Program-made: the position numbers and the translations under genes
Notes under the pieces: model-generated
Told to the model about the DNA's origin: nothing
Seen by the model: only the letters and a program-made list of their open reading frames with translations
Database searches by the model: none
In this document: one piece after another, positions 38,194 to 47,195 of the stretch
Layout of the letters: every line of letters starts with the position of its first letter
Numbering within the stretch: position 1 is the first letter of the stretch
Assembly: GCF_036408795.1 (NCBI RefSeq)
Contig: NZ_JAZGJP010000002.1
Span: 246,951-310,950 of the forward strand
Origin: Olsenella_L kribbiana
Lineage (GTDB): Bacteria > Actinomycetota > Coriobacteriia > Coriobacteriales > Atopobiaceae
Direction: 5' to 3'
DNA: 64,000 bases

Positions 38194-39192
38194 GTGGGTG
38201 CAGGAGCAGACGGAAAGAAGGGCACGTCCCGCAGGTCGTCCCGTATCTGGACGATCCTTCCTCTTGTGGGCATGCTCATCGGCCTTGCCATGCTCCTGTA
38301 CCCGCTCATCTCTGACTGGATTATCGCCTATCACGACCATCAGGCCGTGAGCGAGATGCAGTCCACCTACAGCGAGGCAGACGATCCCGAAGCACAGGCA
38401 GAGCTACATCTGGCTGATCTTTACAACGAGAAGCTTGCCGGCCAGGAAGTGGACGAAGAGGTACTGCCGTATGATGAGCAGCTCGCTCTTACGAAGCCGT
38501 ACATGGCATACCTCGAGTGCCCCAAGATCGATCTGGAGATGCCTATCTATCACGGCACCGATCAGGAAGCTCTTGCTGCAGGAATCGGACACATCGAGAC
38601 GACGAGCCTCCCAGTAGGCGGAAGCACTTCCAACTGCGTGATATCGGCGCATTCCGGCATGCCGGACATGCGGGCATTCGACGATATCAGGCAGCTGGAA
38701 CCAGGAGACCTCTTTGCACTCGATGCTTTGGGACGTGAATGCGTCTACGAGGTCGACAACATCGAGGTCATCTCTCAGGACGACTACGACGCCTGGGAAC
38801 AGGCCATCGCTCTTGTTCCGGGAGAGGATTCCTGCCTTCTGGTCACCTGCACGCCTTACGGCGTGAACGACCATCGCCTTCTGGTACGCGGACATAGAAC
38901 GGACCGTGTACTTGATCGCGATGAAGGAGCAGGAAATGTGAACAACTACGTGAACCGCAGGACCATCCCCGCAATGGCTGGCATTGCAGTTCTTATAGCT
39001 GCGCTTGCGATAGGAGCCCATCTGGCCAACCATGTCTGGGTTGCCGATGGCATATGGCACAAGAGCAAGGCATGCGCTCTTCGCCATTCTCCTGGAACCA
39101 AGCCGGTTCGCATGAACAGACGGAAGGCAAAGAAGCAGGGTGCCAGGCCTTGCGATGAATGCTTGGGAGGCAGGCATCATGCGGGGAGGTAG
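38194..39192 (+). CDS. Class C (pilus-polymerising) sortase with extra C-terminal Cys module
   Basis: 332 residues from a GTG at 38194, 15 bases after the pilin stop. An N-terminal membrane helix (LPLVGMLIGLAMLLYPLI) precedes the extracellular catalytic domain: His in ISAHSGMPDMRAF near 152, Cys in LVTCTPYGVNDHRLLVRG near 219 and the Arg of the same motif. A second membrane helix (~258-280) is typical of class C enzymes. Unusually, about 50 more residues follow, with GIWHKSKACALRH and then KKQGARPCDECLGG, a WH...C...PCxxC pattern that looks like a small metal-binding or disulfide module. It joins pilins by transpeptidation at the MPxTG-like signals of its neighbours. Confidence 0.9.
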   Translation: MGAGADGKKGTSRRSSRIWTILPLVGMLIGLAMLLYPLISDWIIAYHDHQAVSEMQSTYSEADDPEAQAELHLADLYNEKLAGQEVDEEVLPYDEQLALTKPYMAYLECPKIDLEMPIYHGTDQEALAAGIGHIETTSLPVGGSTSNCVISAHSGMPDMRAFDDIRQLEPGDLFALDALGRECVYEVDNIEVISQDDYDAWEQAIALVPGEDSCLLVTCTPYGVNDHRLLVRGHRTDRVLDRDEGAGNVNNYVNRRTIPAMAGIAVLIAALAIGAHLANHVWVADGIWHKSKACALRHSPGTKPVRMNRRKAKKQGARPCDECLGGRHHAGR

Positions 39193-39204
39193 ACGAAGGC
39201 GGCG

Positions 39205-39221
39205 CTGTACTCGGAGTACAG
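39205..39221. repeat. Inverted repeat between sortase and adhesin
   Basis: CTGTACT, loop CGG, AGTACAG: a perfect 7-bp stem in the 70-base gap before the adhesin. It may be a hairpin that lowers read-through or translation of the adhesin, or an operator. Confidence 0.35.
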
Positions 39222-39262
39222 ATGCAGGCTTTGATTGCAGGATCGGTTCGGAGGGTTTGAAC

Positions 39263-42200
39263 ATGTTCAAGAGAGATGGCTTCTGGGCAAAGGTGCTCAC
39301 CGTGCTTCTGACTGTCGCCATGACATTAATCGCGACGCCACTCGATGGCGTTGCAGAGGCTGTCAATGGGACATCTGACGCTGCGGTGGTGCAGGAGCAG
39401 GGCTCTGAGAAGTCACAGGACACAACTTCTTCGATGGCAGACCAAAAGGGCTCAAGTGATTCAGGTTCGGGTAGCAATACATCCGAGATGGATTCAGCTA
39501 GAGCGCAGAAAGCGGATGGCACCACCGATACAAACGATAACGGGACATCGGCTGTTGCTTCATCTAATAACAATGAATCAGCAGGCACGACTGATACATC
39601 CGATTCCGCAAGCACCGCTACTGCAAATGACTTTAATAAGAGCAATCCTGCCGTAGCTGCATCCAACGAAGCAAGCGCTAATGAAACTGAAGACAAAAGC
39701 ACTTTCAAAGCATATTGGACAAATGCAGCTGATTCTGAGACATGCTATACGAATAGTGACTACAGTGCAAGTGATGTAACAACTCAGAGAGATTACAGTT
39801 GTACGCCAAATACGAATACTCTGCATAAATCAACCATGAAGATTTATCTAAAACTGGCAGGTGATTCGAAGACTATCTATAAGAAGGGATCTGTAAAAAT
39901 TGAATTGCCTGTCGGGTTTTACCGGGGGCTAGACACAGATGATCCCTTGCTGGCTGCTTGCAGCGATGCGCAATACGGAGCGACCAGATTGGATCAAATT
40001 GATTGGATGATTCCAGAGGCTCCGAGTACAAATAGCGTTACGGATTTCAACTATGCAGAAGAAACCAAAGAAGTTGATGGCCAGCAGGTAAAGTACTATG
40101 TGATGCAGAACTATAAAGACATCACAGGCGCAACAGAGCTGGATGTAAATGTTGATTACAGATATCGCCCAACAATGCTTGATGTGAAGTCGGTGGTTCA
40201 AGCTGATGGGAATGATAAAGGAGTCTATCAAGCTGCGTACCCTGTCGTATGCAGCGTTAATAGCTCCGAGGTTGCAAGCACTGAGCTTAGCGTAAAGATA
40301 TTGACAAAAGTGAATCCGGCTAAGGTCACACTGACGCATGCAACTCAGGACAACAATAAGGGAATTTATTTCACCTGGAACAATTCATGGGGCACGAAAC
40401 CCGCGGATTCCGATAAGTACTTCTATATTGTGTGGTATGTGACTTACCAGCGCGCTGGCGCCTCAACTATGCCATATAAATACATGCTTAGCGTTAATCC
40501 GGATGACGCTGACGGTGGAGAACTTGTCGGTGTTAAAAAGTATGCAGGTGGGAACCGATATGATTTCAGTACTCATATCTCAATAGATCCACAGTACACC
40601 GATATTGCTAATAATCCGAATTTGTTGAACCAACTGTGGACTGGTATTGGCAACTCTCCAACAAAAGGTGGAGATTTTAGCGAGAACTATATTTATGATG
40701 CATATCTTGGAACCAATTCAGTATATAACACGCAAATATATGCACTTCTATATCGTTATCCGATGACAAAGATTTCTGATGCCGTGAAGAACGGTACAGA
40801 TATGACAAATGACGGCATTAGTGTCAGCAACGGTTTGACTATTACTGATACTTGGCAAGATGGACATACCGTAACTACAGAGGTGAAGCCGACTGGAGAT
40901 TTGTCTGTTAAGGCGCTTCCTGCAGGCGGAGGCTTGAAAGCAATGGGAAAAGCAAGGGAGGATTCACGCTCTCTGGGCTATACAGTTGATTCAGCGCAGT
41001 CTTTCCTGGCACAAGGGCTCGAGGTAACTCTTCCTGATTTCGAGCTTCATTCCTATGATTACGACGAAAAGTCGACTTGGAACGCTGCTGATAGTACATA
41101 CAAGAGTTCAACAAGTTTTGATTTAACTGACGGCAAGTATTATGCATTTTCATCAGATAGGGCAAGTACTCAATACTATGGAAAAAAGCCCGGAATCGAT
41201 ACAATAAATAGTCTCAATCCGCAAGAGCTGAGCGATGAGGACTACAGCCTTGATTCATTCTATATAACGGACGATGAGTATGATGGTGCGTATATAAATG
41301 AGATTGGATGGCAACGTGATCCTAGCAGTTCGACTTCATATGACAAATACCAACCTATAGAAATCTGGATACGTAAGGCTGGTGACTCTGAGTTCGTAAA
41401 ATACGGACAGATTGTTCGAGACGGGGATTCGTCATATACATTTACGAACGCAAATGACGGTACAGTTGTTAGCGACGTAAACAGTAAAAACCGTGTCGCG
41501 TTTCCAACAGATGCAGTGGAAATTGAAGCTAAGCAGGTAAATAGCCCGTTTTATGCTTCAGATGTAAATATACACTATTCGATTACCATACATCCGAGTG
41601 CAACGCTAGCTAGCCGCATACAGAAGGATATAGATGCTGGACTCGATAGCGTGATAGGCGGTTTTGCATCTGGCACACAGTCCGTCGAAGGCAACACAGA
41701 GAACTCTGTAGAGAATGCAGTTGGAAACTATTGGCATTTAGTAAGCTATCAATTCTCTGCGATTTCTTCGAGTGCGGGTTTGCGTGTGGACAACGATTAC
41801 GTTATCGACAATAGTGCGAATAGCGAACGTGTGACCGCAACTCAGCTGGATGCATATATAGAAACCAATGTAGATGGCAATAATAGCCAGACTAAAAAGT
41901 ATGCCAACCTTAAGTATCTGAGGAACTACATCCCATCGGAAGGTGTTTTCTATGTATTGCTTCCTGCTGGTACTTATGTGAAGGATGATGAAGTTCTAGC
42001 CGGACTACCTGGCAATTTATATCGGGGTTGGAATGATGTACGTGCTTTTGTCAATCCTGTAGCCGATCGAGAAGTCAAGCAGGTGTCAAACTGGGAAGGG
42101 ACAGGGCGGACTATGCTTATGGTCCGAGTACATATCCCTGATCAGATAATCAATTCTATTGAGAGTGTAGGTTCACGGAATACTATCAGGCTTGTTTATA

Positions 42201-43609
42201 AATTGCATGATACGTATACCAATATCGATGATCGTGGAGGTATTGCTACAGGTAGCGCAGTATTTATTGACACGTCTAAGTCAGATATCTTTGATTCAGA
42301 TGTGAACGAGGCTTTCGCTGATTGGGATTATTACAAAGACATTGTCCACAAGGCTTGGACGGATAAGCAGAAGGCTGCGGCAGCAACAACCAGGGTTGAT
42401 TTTGGTAATGTAACTGCACTTGAGTCTGGATTCGATGATCAAGTAGAAACAGAAAATGAGGCTTATTACGAACAGAGCGGGACTGCCTATATTGGCGATG
42501 AGTACATAGACCGTCTTCACTACAAGGCCGATAGCAATACCCGCACCGACAATATTGTTCTATATGATACGTTTAGCTCCGAGCAGAAGAATGCCATAGG
42601 CAGCTTTGAGAGCGTTGATATCTCGTCAATAGACTCGAAGGTCACTTACGATGCGGACGATTCGAATACGACTGATACATGCAAGCCTGTCGTTTACTAT
42701 ACGACGGTGACTCCTACAGACCAGACGCGTTCTCTAGATAGCGGCATCTGGACTACAACCGCTCCAGATGACCTTTCTATGGTAAAGGCAATCGCTATAG
42801 ATTGTCGTAAGACTGACTCTGGCAAGGATTTCGTGCTAAATCAGAAGGGTACGCTTGTTGCATATGTGCATATGAAAGCTACATCTGATTCCAGCCGTGC
42901 TGGCAGAACTGAAACAAATGAGGCATCAATAAGCAAGCGAATGTTTGTAGGCACAACTGCTGGAGCAAGTGCTGCCATTACAACGGAGCCCGCAAATAGG
43001 AACGTTACGCTTCTGGCTGCAAATGTCGGCATCGAAAAGACCTGCGATCCCAAGTCCGGTACACAAGACCATCCCGCAGAGATTGGTAACGACGCTAACA
43101 AGCAGCTTACCTATACGCTCACGATAACGAACAAGGCTACTGATACCTCATTGCCGAATGTGAGAGATGTGCATGTGACTGATCAGCTGCCCGACGGCTT
43201 GTCGCTTGATGATCCTTCGGTCATGTCGGTAGAGTCCGATTCGCTTGGAATCAAGGCGGGAACCAAGATAGGCAGTCAGTCTTCTGTCTCCTACCAGGTT
43301 GACGGAAACAAGCTCGAGTTCGATGTAAGCAAGCTTCCATCTAATGGAACAGTTACAATCACCATCCCCGTGGTCCGCAAGGATCCGGTGACCCAGACGA
43401 CTGATTACACCAACACCGCGACAATCGACAAGGTCGGCAAGCAGGAGGACTATGGCAAGAGAAGTACGACTTATCACCGCACTTCGGTAACTGCGATGCC
43501 GCTTTCCGGTGCGTCTGGATTCGACGGACTGATTGCGGCGGGAGGCGCGGTCCTTGTGCTCTTTGCGCTCGCGTGGATCCGCAGGAGACGCCACAATGGC
43601 GAGGCATAG
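39263..43609 (+). CDS. Giant surface adhesin/pilus tip protein, MPLSG anchored, A+T-rich
   Basis: 1448 residues from the ATG at 39263, where GGAGGG lies seven bases upstream; the open frame from 39140 overlaps the sortase. A signal peptide (VLTVLLTVAMTLIATPLDGVAEA) is followed by ~130 residues rich in Ser/Thr/Asn/Asp. A very long central part without a family I recognise runs to about 1200. A DUF11/isopeptide-like domain follows (GIEKTCDPKSG, LTYTLTITNKATD, VTDQLPDGLSLDD, DYTNTATID), then MPLSG near 1411, a hydrophobic helix and RRRRHNGEA. The middle is much richer in A+T and in AAT/ATA/TAT codons than its neighbours, suggesting transfer. It is probably the tip adhesin of the pilus made by the two pilins and sortase upstream. 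Confidence 0.8.
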   Translation: MFKRDGFWAKVLTVLLTVAMTLIATPLDGVAEAVNGTSDAAVVQEQGSEKSQDTTSSMADQKGSSDSGSGSNTSEMDSARAQKADGTTDTNDNGTSAVASSNNNESAGTTDTSDSASTATANDFNKSNPAVAASNEASANETEDKSTFKAYWTNAADSETCYTNSDYSASDVTTQRDYSCTPNTNTLHKSTMKIYLKLAGDSKTIYKKGSVKIELPVGFYRGLDTDDPLLAACSDAQYGATRLDQIDWMIPEAPSTNSVTDFNYAEETKEVDGQQVKYYVMQNYKDITGATELDVNVDYRYRPTMLDVKSVVQADGNDKGVYQAAYPVVCSVNSSEVASTELSVKILTKVNPAKVTLTHATQDNNKGIYFTWNNSWGTKPADSDKYFYIVWYVTYQRAGASTMPYKYMLSVNPDDADGGELVGVKKYAGGNRYDFSTHISIDPQYTDIANNPNLLNQLWTGIGNSPTKGGDFSENYIYDAYLGTNSVYNTQIYALLYRYPMTKISDAVKNGTDMTNDGISVSNGLTITDTWQDGHTVTTEVKPTGDLSVKALPAGGGLKAMGKAREDSRSLGYTVDSAQSFLAQGLEVTLPDFELHSYDYDEKSTWNAADSTYKSSTSFDLTDGKYYAFSSDRASTQYYGKKPGIDTINSLNPQELSDEDYSLDSFYITDDEYDGAYINEIGWQRDPSSSTSYDKYQPIEIWIRKAGDSEFVKYGQIVRDGDSSYTFTNANDGTVVSDVNSKNRVAFPTDAVEIEAKQVNSPFYASDVNIHYSITIHPSATLASRIQKDIDAGLDSVIGGFASGTQSVEGNTENSVENAVGNYWHLVSYQFSAISSSAGLRVDNDYVIDNSANSERVTATQLDAYIETNVDGNNSQTKKYANLKYLRNYIPSEGVFYVLLPAGTYVKDDEVLAGLPGNLYRGWNDVRAFVNPVADREVKQVSNWEGTGRTMLMVRVHIPDQIINSIESVGSRNTIRLVYKLHDTYTNIDDRGGIATGSAVFIDTSKSDIFDSDVNEAFADWDYYKDIVHKAWTDKQKAAAATTRVDFGNVTALESGFDDQVETENEAYYEQSGTAYIGDEYIDRLHYKADSNTRTDNIVLYDTFSSEQKNAIGSFESVDISSIDSKVTYDADDSNTTDTCKPVVYYTTVTPTDQTRSLDSGIWTTTAPDDLSMVKAIAIDCRKTDSGKDFVLNQKGTLVAYVHMKATSDSSRAGRTETNEASISKRMFVGTTAGASAAITTEPANRNVTLLAANVGIEKTCDPKSGTQDHPAEIGNDANKQLTYTLTITNKATDTSLPNVRDVHVTDQLPDGLSLDDPSVMSVESDSLGIKAGTKIGSQSSVSYQVDGNKLEFDVSKLPSNGTVTITIPVVRKDPVTQTTDYTNTATIDKVGKQEDYGKRSTTYHRTSVTAMPLSGASGFDGLIAAGGAVLVLFALAWIRRRRHNGEA

Positions 43610-43619
43610 CTGAGATGCT

Positions 43620-43657
43620 GAGCAGGCCGGATGCAAAGTCCGGCCTGCTTTGCTTTT
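43620..43657 (+). terminator. Intrinsic terminator after the adhesin gene
   Basis: AGCAGGCCGGA (43621-43631) and TCCGGCCTGCT (43639-43649) form a perfect 11-bp stem followed by TTGCTTTTG. Confidence 0.88.
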
Positions 43658-43669
43658 GACTAGCAGTTT

Positions 43670-43710
43670 GAACGAAGAAATGGGCGGGCACCGAGTGGTG
43701 TCCGCCCATT
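43670..43710 (-). terminator. Intrinsic terminator after glgA (minus strand)
   Basis: AATGGGCGGGCACC (43679-43692) and GGTGTCCGCCCATT (43697-43710) form a 14-bp stem with one wobble. On the minus strand it is followed by TTCTTCG, 24 bases past the glgA stop. Confidence 0.8.
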
Positions 43711-43733
43711 GACGTTCTAGATGTATGTGCTGC

Positions 43734-46193
43734 TTAGTACTGCGTCAGCTGGAGATAGAGGTCGCGGTACTGGGATGCTGATCTGCTCCAGGAGACATCC
43801 TTCTCCATGTCGCGCACGACCATCTTGTCCCAGGATTCGCGGCTCGTGAAGTAGAGCGTCTTGGCACGGTTGATTGCGTCAAGCAGGAGGCCTGGCTCAT
43901 AACGGTCGAATGTGAAGCCGTTGCCGGAGTCTTCGAACATGTTGTACGGCTCGACCGTGTCCTTGAGACCACCGGTCTCGCGGACTACCGGAATCGTGCC
44001 ATAGTGCATAGCGATGAGCTGGGTAAGGCCGCAGGGCTCGAAGCGGGAAGGAACGAGGAGGGCGTCGGCACCAGCATAGATGTGGTGCGAGCGTGCCTCG
44101 TCATACATGATGCTCGAGCAGACGGTGCCCTTGTGGGCATTCTCGAACCAGCGGAAGGACTCCTCGTACTGGGGCTCGCCAGTGCCGAGGACGACGACCT
44201 GGGTGTTGCCGTCGATGAGCTGCTCCATGACGGTCGTGACGAGGTCAAGACCCTTCTGCGATGTGAGACGGGAGATGAGGCCGATGACCATCTTGCCCTC
44301 GTCCTGCTCGAGGCCAAGCTCTTCCTGGAGTGCCTTCTTGTTCTCCTTCTTGGCTTCAAGCACATTCTTCGTGTCATAAGGAGTATCGAGCAGCTTGTCC
44401 ATTGCAGGGTTCCAGATGTCGTAGTCGATGCCGTTCACGATGCCGCGGAGCTTGCCGGAGTGGTAGCGCAGATGGGCATCGAGGCCCTCGCCGTATTCCG
44501 GCGTCTGGATCTCTCCTGCATAGGTGCCGGAGACCGTCGTAATCATATCGGCGTAGGTGAGGCCGCCCTTGAGCATGTTGGCCTCGGTCCAGTCCTCCTG
44601 CATGACATCCTTGTTGAAGACATAGTCAGGGAGTCCAGACCAGTACTTGATGGTCGGGATGTTGTACTTGCCCTGGAAGCGCAGGTTGTGGATTGTGATC
44701 ATGGTCTTCGAGCGTGCAAGCTCCGTGTTCTGGAAGAGCGTGCGCAGATAGACCGGCACAAGCGCTGCCTGCCAGTCATGGCAATGGATGATGTCAGGAA
44801 TCCAGTCGAGGAAGAGAAGCGTCGAGAGCGCTGCCTTGTCGAAGTAGCAGTAGCGCGGGATGTCATCCACGAGGTTCGTGTAGGGGTTGCCGTTCGTGAA
44901 GAAGTCCTGGTTGTCGATGAAGTCATAGACCACGCCGTCAGGGGAGACGTACTCCATGATGCCGACATAGAACTGCCTGCCGTCAGAGCAGAGATCCATC
45001 TGGAAAGCGCCCTTGTAGACCATCTTCTCCTGCCAATCCTGCTTGATGCAGGCATAGCGCGGCAGGATGACCTTCACGTCGCAGTTCTGCTTCACGAGAG
45101 CCTTCGGCAGGGCATACATGACATCGCCGAGTCCGCCAGTCTTGACGAAGGGATAGCACTCGGAGCCGATGAAGGCGATCGAGCGCCTCGGCTGGGGGAG
45201 CGGTTCAGGTTCAGGCTCGGGCTCAGGAGCCGGAGCCTCCTCTGCTTTGGGCTTTTCCTTGGCAGGCTCAGGAGCAGTCTCTTCCTTTGCGGCTGGTACA
45301 GGAGCTGTCTTCGGCTCTTCAGGCTTCGCTTCTGCCTTGGCAGGCTTCTCTGCCGGCTTCTCAGCCTTCTCGGGCTCTGCTGCCTTCTTCGGTTCGGGTT
45401 CGGCCTTGGCGGCGGCGGGCTTCGGGGCGGGCTTTGCAGGTGCTTCTTCCTTCACGGCTGGCTTGGCTGCAGGCGCAGCTTCTGCCTTCGAGGTGAGTTC
45501 TTTCTTAGCGGCAGGTGCAGCCTTCGGAGCCTCTGCCTTCTTGGCAGGCTCTTCTTTCTTTGCAGGCGCAGGCTTTGCTGCAGGCTCGGCCTTGGCCGCT
45601 GCCTTCGGCTCCCCCTTCGGAGCCTCTGCCTTGGGTGCAGGCTTCTTCTCTTCAGCAGCCGGCTTCGGCTCAGGCTTTGCTGCAGGGGCAGCTGCCTTGG
45701 GCTCTGCCTTGGCGGCCGGAGCAGCCTTCGGCTCTTCTGCCTTCGGAGCGGCCTTTGCAGCAGGCTTTGCAGCCGGTGCTGCCTTGGGGGCAGGCGTGGC
45801 CTTTGCTTCTGGCTCAGACTTCTTGGCAGCAGGTGCTTCTGCCTTCGCAGCTGTCTTTGCGGCAGGCTTGGGATCTGCCTTGGGTGCAGCAGCCTTAGGA
45901 GCCTCTGCCTTCGGAGCTGCTGCCTTGGTGGCAGGCTCCTTCTTCGGCTCGGGCTTCTTCGCTTCAGCTGCAGGCTTTGCTGCAGGTGCAGGTGCTGCGG
46001 CAGCCGCTGCCTTCTTTATAGGCTCTGTGGCCTTCGGAGCAGGCTCAGCCTTTGCTGCTGGTGTTGCAGCAGGCTTCGTCGTCTTGGTCCCCTTTGCCTC
46101 CTTCTGAGCCTTAGGCTTTGCTGCAGAGCGGGAAGACCTCGACCTCGTGGATGTGCTGCGTGGCTTGGAGCTCCCTGACTTTCTCGTTGCCAT
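43734..46193 (-). CDS. glgA: Glycogen synthase with long Lys/Ala/Pro/Glu-rich N-terminal extension
   Basis: 819 residues from the ATG at the complement of 46191-46193, which has AAGGAGGAGAAGG just upstream. Residues ~336-819 are a complete GT5 glycogen synthase: RRSIAFIGSECYPF, the ADP-glucose-binding KTGGLGDV, DWQAALVPVYLRT, SRLTSQKGLDLV and the donor site PSRFEPCGLTQLIAMHYGT. It extends alpha-1,4-glucan from ADP-glucose. The first ~335 residues are low-complexity, made of repeated AAKAEPK, APAAKPA and KKEEPAKKAEAP-type units starting with a Ser/Arg/Lys-rich MATRKSGSS. This resembles histone-H1-like or linker tails and is not part of ordinary GlgA (about 480 residues). Its purpose is unknown; polymer or granule tethering is a guess. 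Confidence 0.9.
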   Translation of the reverse strand: MATRKSGSSKPRSTSTRSRSSRSAAKPKAQKEAKGTKTTKPAATPAAKAEPAPKATEPIKKAAAAAAPAPAAKPAAEAKKPEPKKEPATKAAAPKAEAPKAAAPKADPKPAAKTAAKAEAPAAKKSEPEAKATPAPKAAPAAKPAAKAAPKAEEPKAAPAAKAEPKAAAPAAKPEPKPAAEEKKPAPKAEAPKGEPKAAAKAEPAAKPAPAKKEEPAKKAEAPKAAPAAKKELTSKAEAAPAAKPAVKEEAPAKPAPKPAAAKAEPEPKKAAEPEKAEKPAEKPAKAEAKPEEPKTAPVPAAKEETAPEPAKEKPKAEEAPAPEPEPEPEPLPQPRRSIAFIGSECYPFVKTGGLGDVMYALPKALVKQNCDVKVILPRYACIKQDWQEKMVYKGAFQMDLCSDGRQFYVGIMEYVSPDGVVYDFIDNQDFFTNGNPYTNLVDDIPRYCYFDKAALSTLLFLDWIPDIIHCHDWQAALVPVYLRTLFQNTELARSKTMITIHNLRFQGKYNIPTIKYWSGLPDYVFNKDVMQEDWTEANMLKGGLTYADMITTVSGTYAGEIQTPEYGEGLDAHLRYHSGKLRGIVNGIDYDIWNPAMDKLLDTPYDTKNVLEAKKENKKALQEELGLEQDEGKMVIGLISRLTSQKGLDLVTTVMEQLIDGNTQVVVLGTGEPQYEESFRWFENAHKGTVCSSIMYDEARSHHIYAGADALLVPSRFEPCGLTQLIAMHYGTIPVVRETGGLKDTVEPYNMFEDSGNGFTFDRYEPGLLLDAINRAKTLYFTSRESWDKMVVRDMEKDVSWSRSASQYRDLYLQLTQY

Positions 46194-46382
46194 GTTCCTT
46201 CTCCTCCTTGGGAAAACGCTCACTGAAGACAGCTGCTGCATAGATGAGCAGGCGTTTGCTTCAATGATAACGCCTTGCAAGGATATGAGGTCTTGCGGCA
46301 GGTGAAAGGAAAGCTTCTTAGGCATCCGGCAGTGCAGCAGCTGATGAATGCAGCTTCGATGCAGCAGGAAAGACTGGCTCGA

Positions 46383-47195
46383 TCAGTCTCTGTCCTTGGT
46401 ACGGTCGAAGATCTTGCTGCTCGTTGCTGCGAGGAATTCAGCAGCTTCATCGAGCGGAGCAGTCCAGGACGCGGCAATGAGCTCTGTTGCCGCGGAAAGG
46501 GAACGCTCGTATTCTTCGGGCTTGAAATCTGCATGCTCAGGAGGATAGTCCGTCTCGAGAAGGAGCTTCTCATGAGGGATGAGCTTCAGATATTCCTTCG
46601 CATGGCGGGTATGGAGGAAGGGCTCGCCGACACTGAAGAAGCAGCCGAGCTTTATTGCCCGCCAGAGTTCGGGTGTAGAGCCTGAGAACCAGTGGAGGAT
46701 GGGAAGGGAGCCTGATGCTTCTGGCGTGCAGCCAGCGTCCTCGAGGATGTCGAGCACGAGGTCTGCCGACTTCACGGAATGGATCGAGAGCACTTTGCCA
46801 CCAGCCTTGGCAGAGGCTTCAGCAATGCGTCTGAAAGCATCTGCCTGGTAATCTTTGGATGCAAGGTCGACATGCTTGCGTGAGAGATCGATGCCTATCT
46901 CGCCGATGAGGGGAGCATCTGGCGCAAGGGATAGAAGCTCCTGGAGAGCTTCCTCATCCACCCTGCCATCTGCTACCCACCAGGGATGGGCACCAAGGCC
47001 AAGAGCCACGTTATCCTTGCCGCTCCAGCTCTTTGCTTCCTGATATCCCACAGGTGTGACCGTGCAGGAAAGGAAGGAGAGGCCAAGCCCATCTGCCGCG
47101 TCAAGGAAGCCTTGAGGGTCTTCCTGGAAGTCGACATGGCAGTGCATGTCGTAGTGCCTGATTGGCTTATCGGCGCTATTGTCTCCGCCTAGCAT
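46383..47195 (-). CDS. TatD-family metal-dependent hydrolase
   Basis: 270 residues. Metal ligands of the TatD amidohydrolase fold are visible: MHCHVDF near the N-terminus (HxH), Glu in LIGEIGIDLS, His in VLSIHSVKS, His in ILHWFSGS and Asp in LLLETDYPPEH. Family members are 3'-5' exonucleases or deoxyribonucleases, or general metallohydrolases, in the cytoplasm. The start overlaps the end of tcdA by seven bases, so the two are co-translated. The C-terminus continues slightly beyond the usual domain with an Ala-rich helix and ends KIFDRTKDRD. The exact substrate is unknown. Confidence 0.88.
   Translation of the reverse strand: MLGGDNSADKPIRHYDMHCHVDFQEDPQGFLDAADGLGLSFLSCTVTPVGYQEAKSWSGKDNVALGLGAHPWWVADGRVDEEALQELLSLAPDAPLIGEIGIDLSRKHVDLASKDYQADAFRRIAEASAKAGGKVLSIHSVKSADLVLDILEDAGCTPEASGSLPILHWFSGSTPELWRAIKLGCFFSVGEPFLHTRHAKEYLKLIPHEKLLLETDYPPEHADFKPEEYERSLSAATELIAASWTAPLDEAAEFLAATSSKIFDRTKDRD

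Noticed and set aside
44004..46178. 724-residue plus-strand frame and a 312-residue Ala/Gly/Ser-rich frame (45169-46107)
   Set aside because: Both are antisense reflections of glgA and its low-complexity N-terminal repeats.
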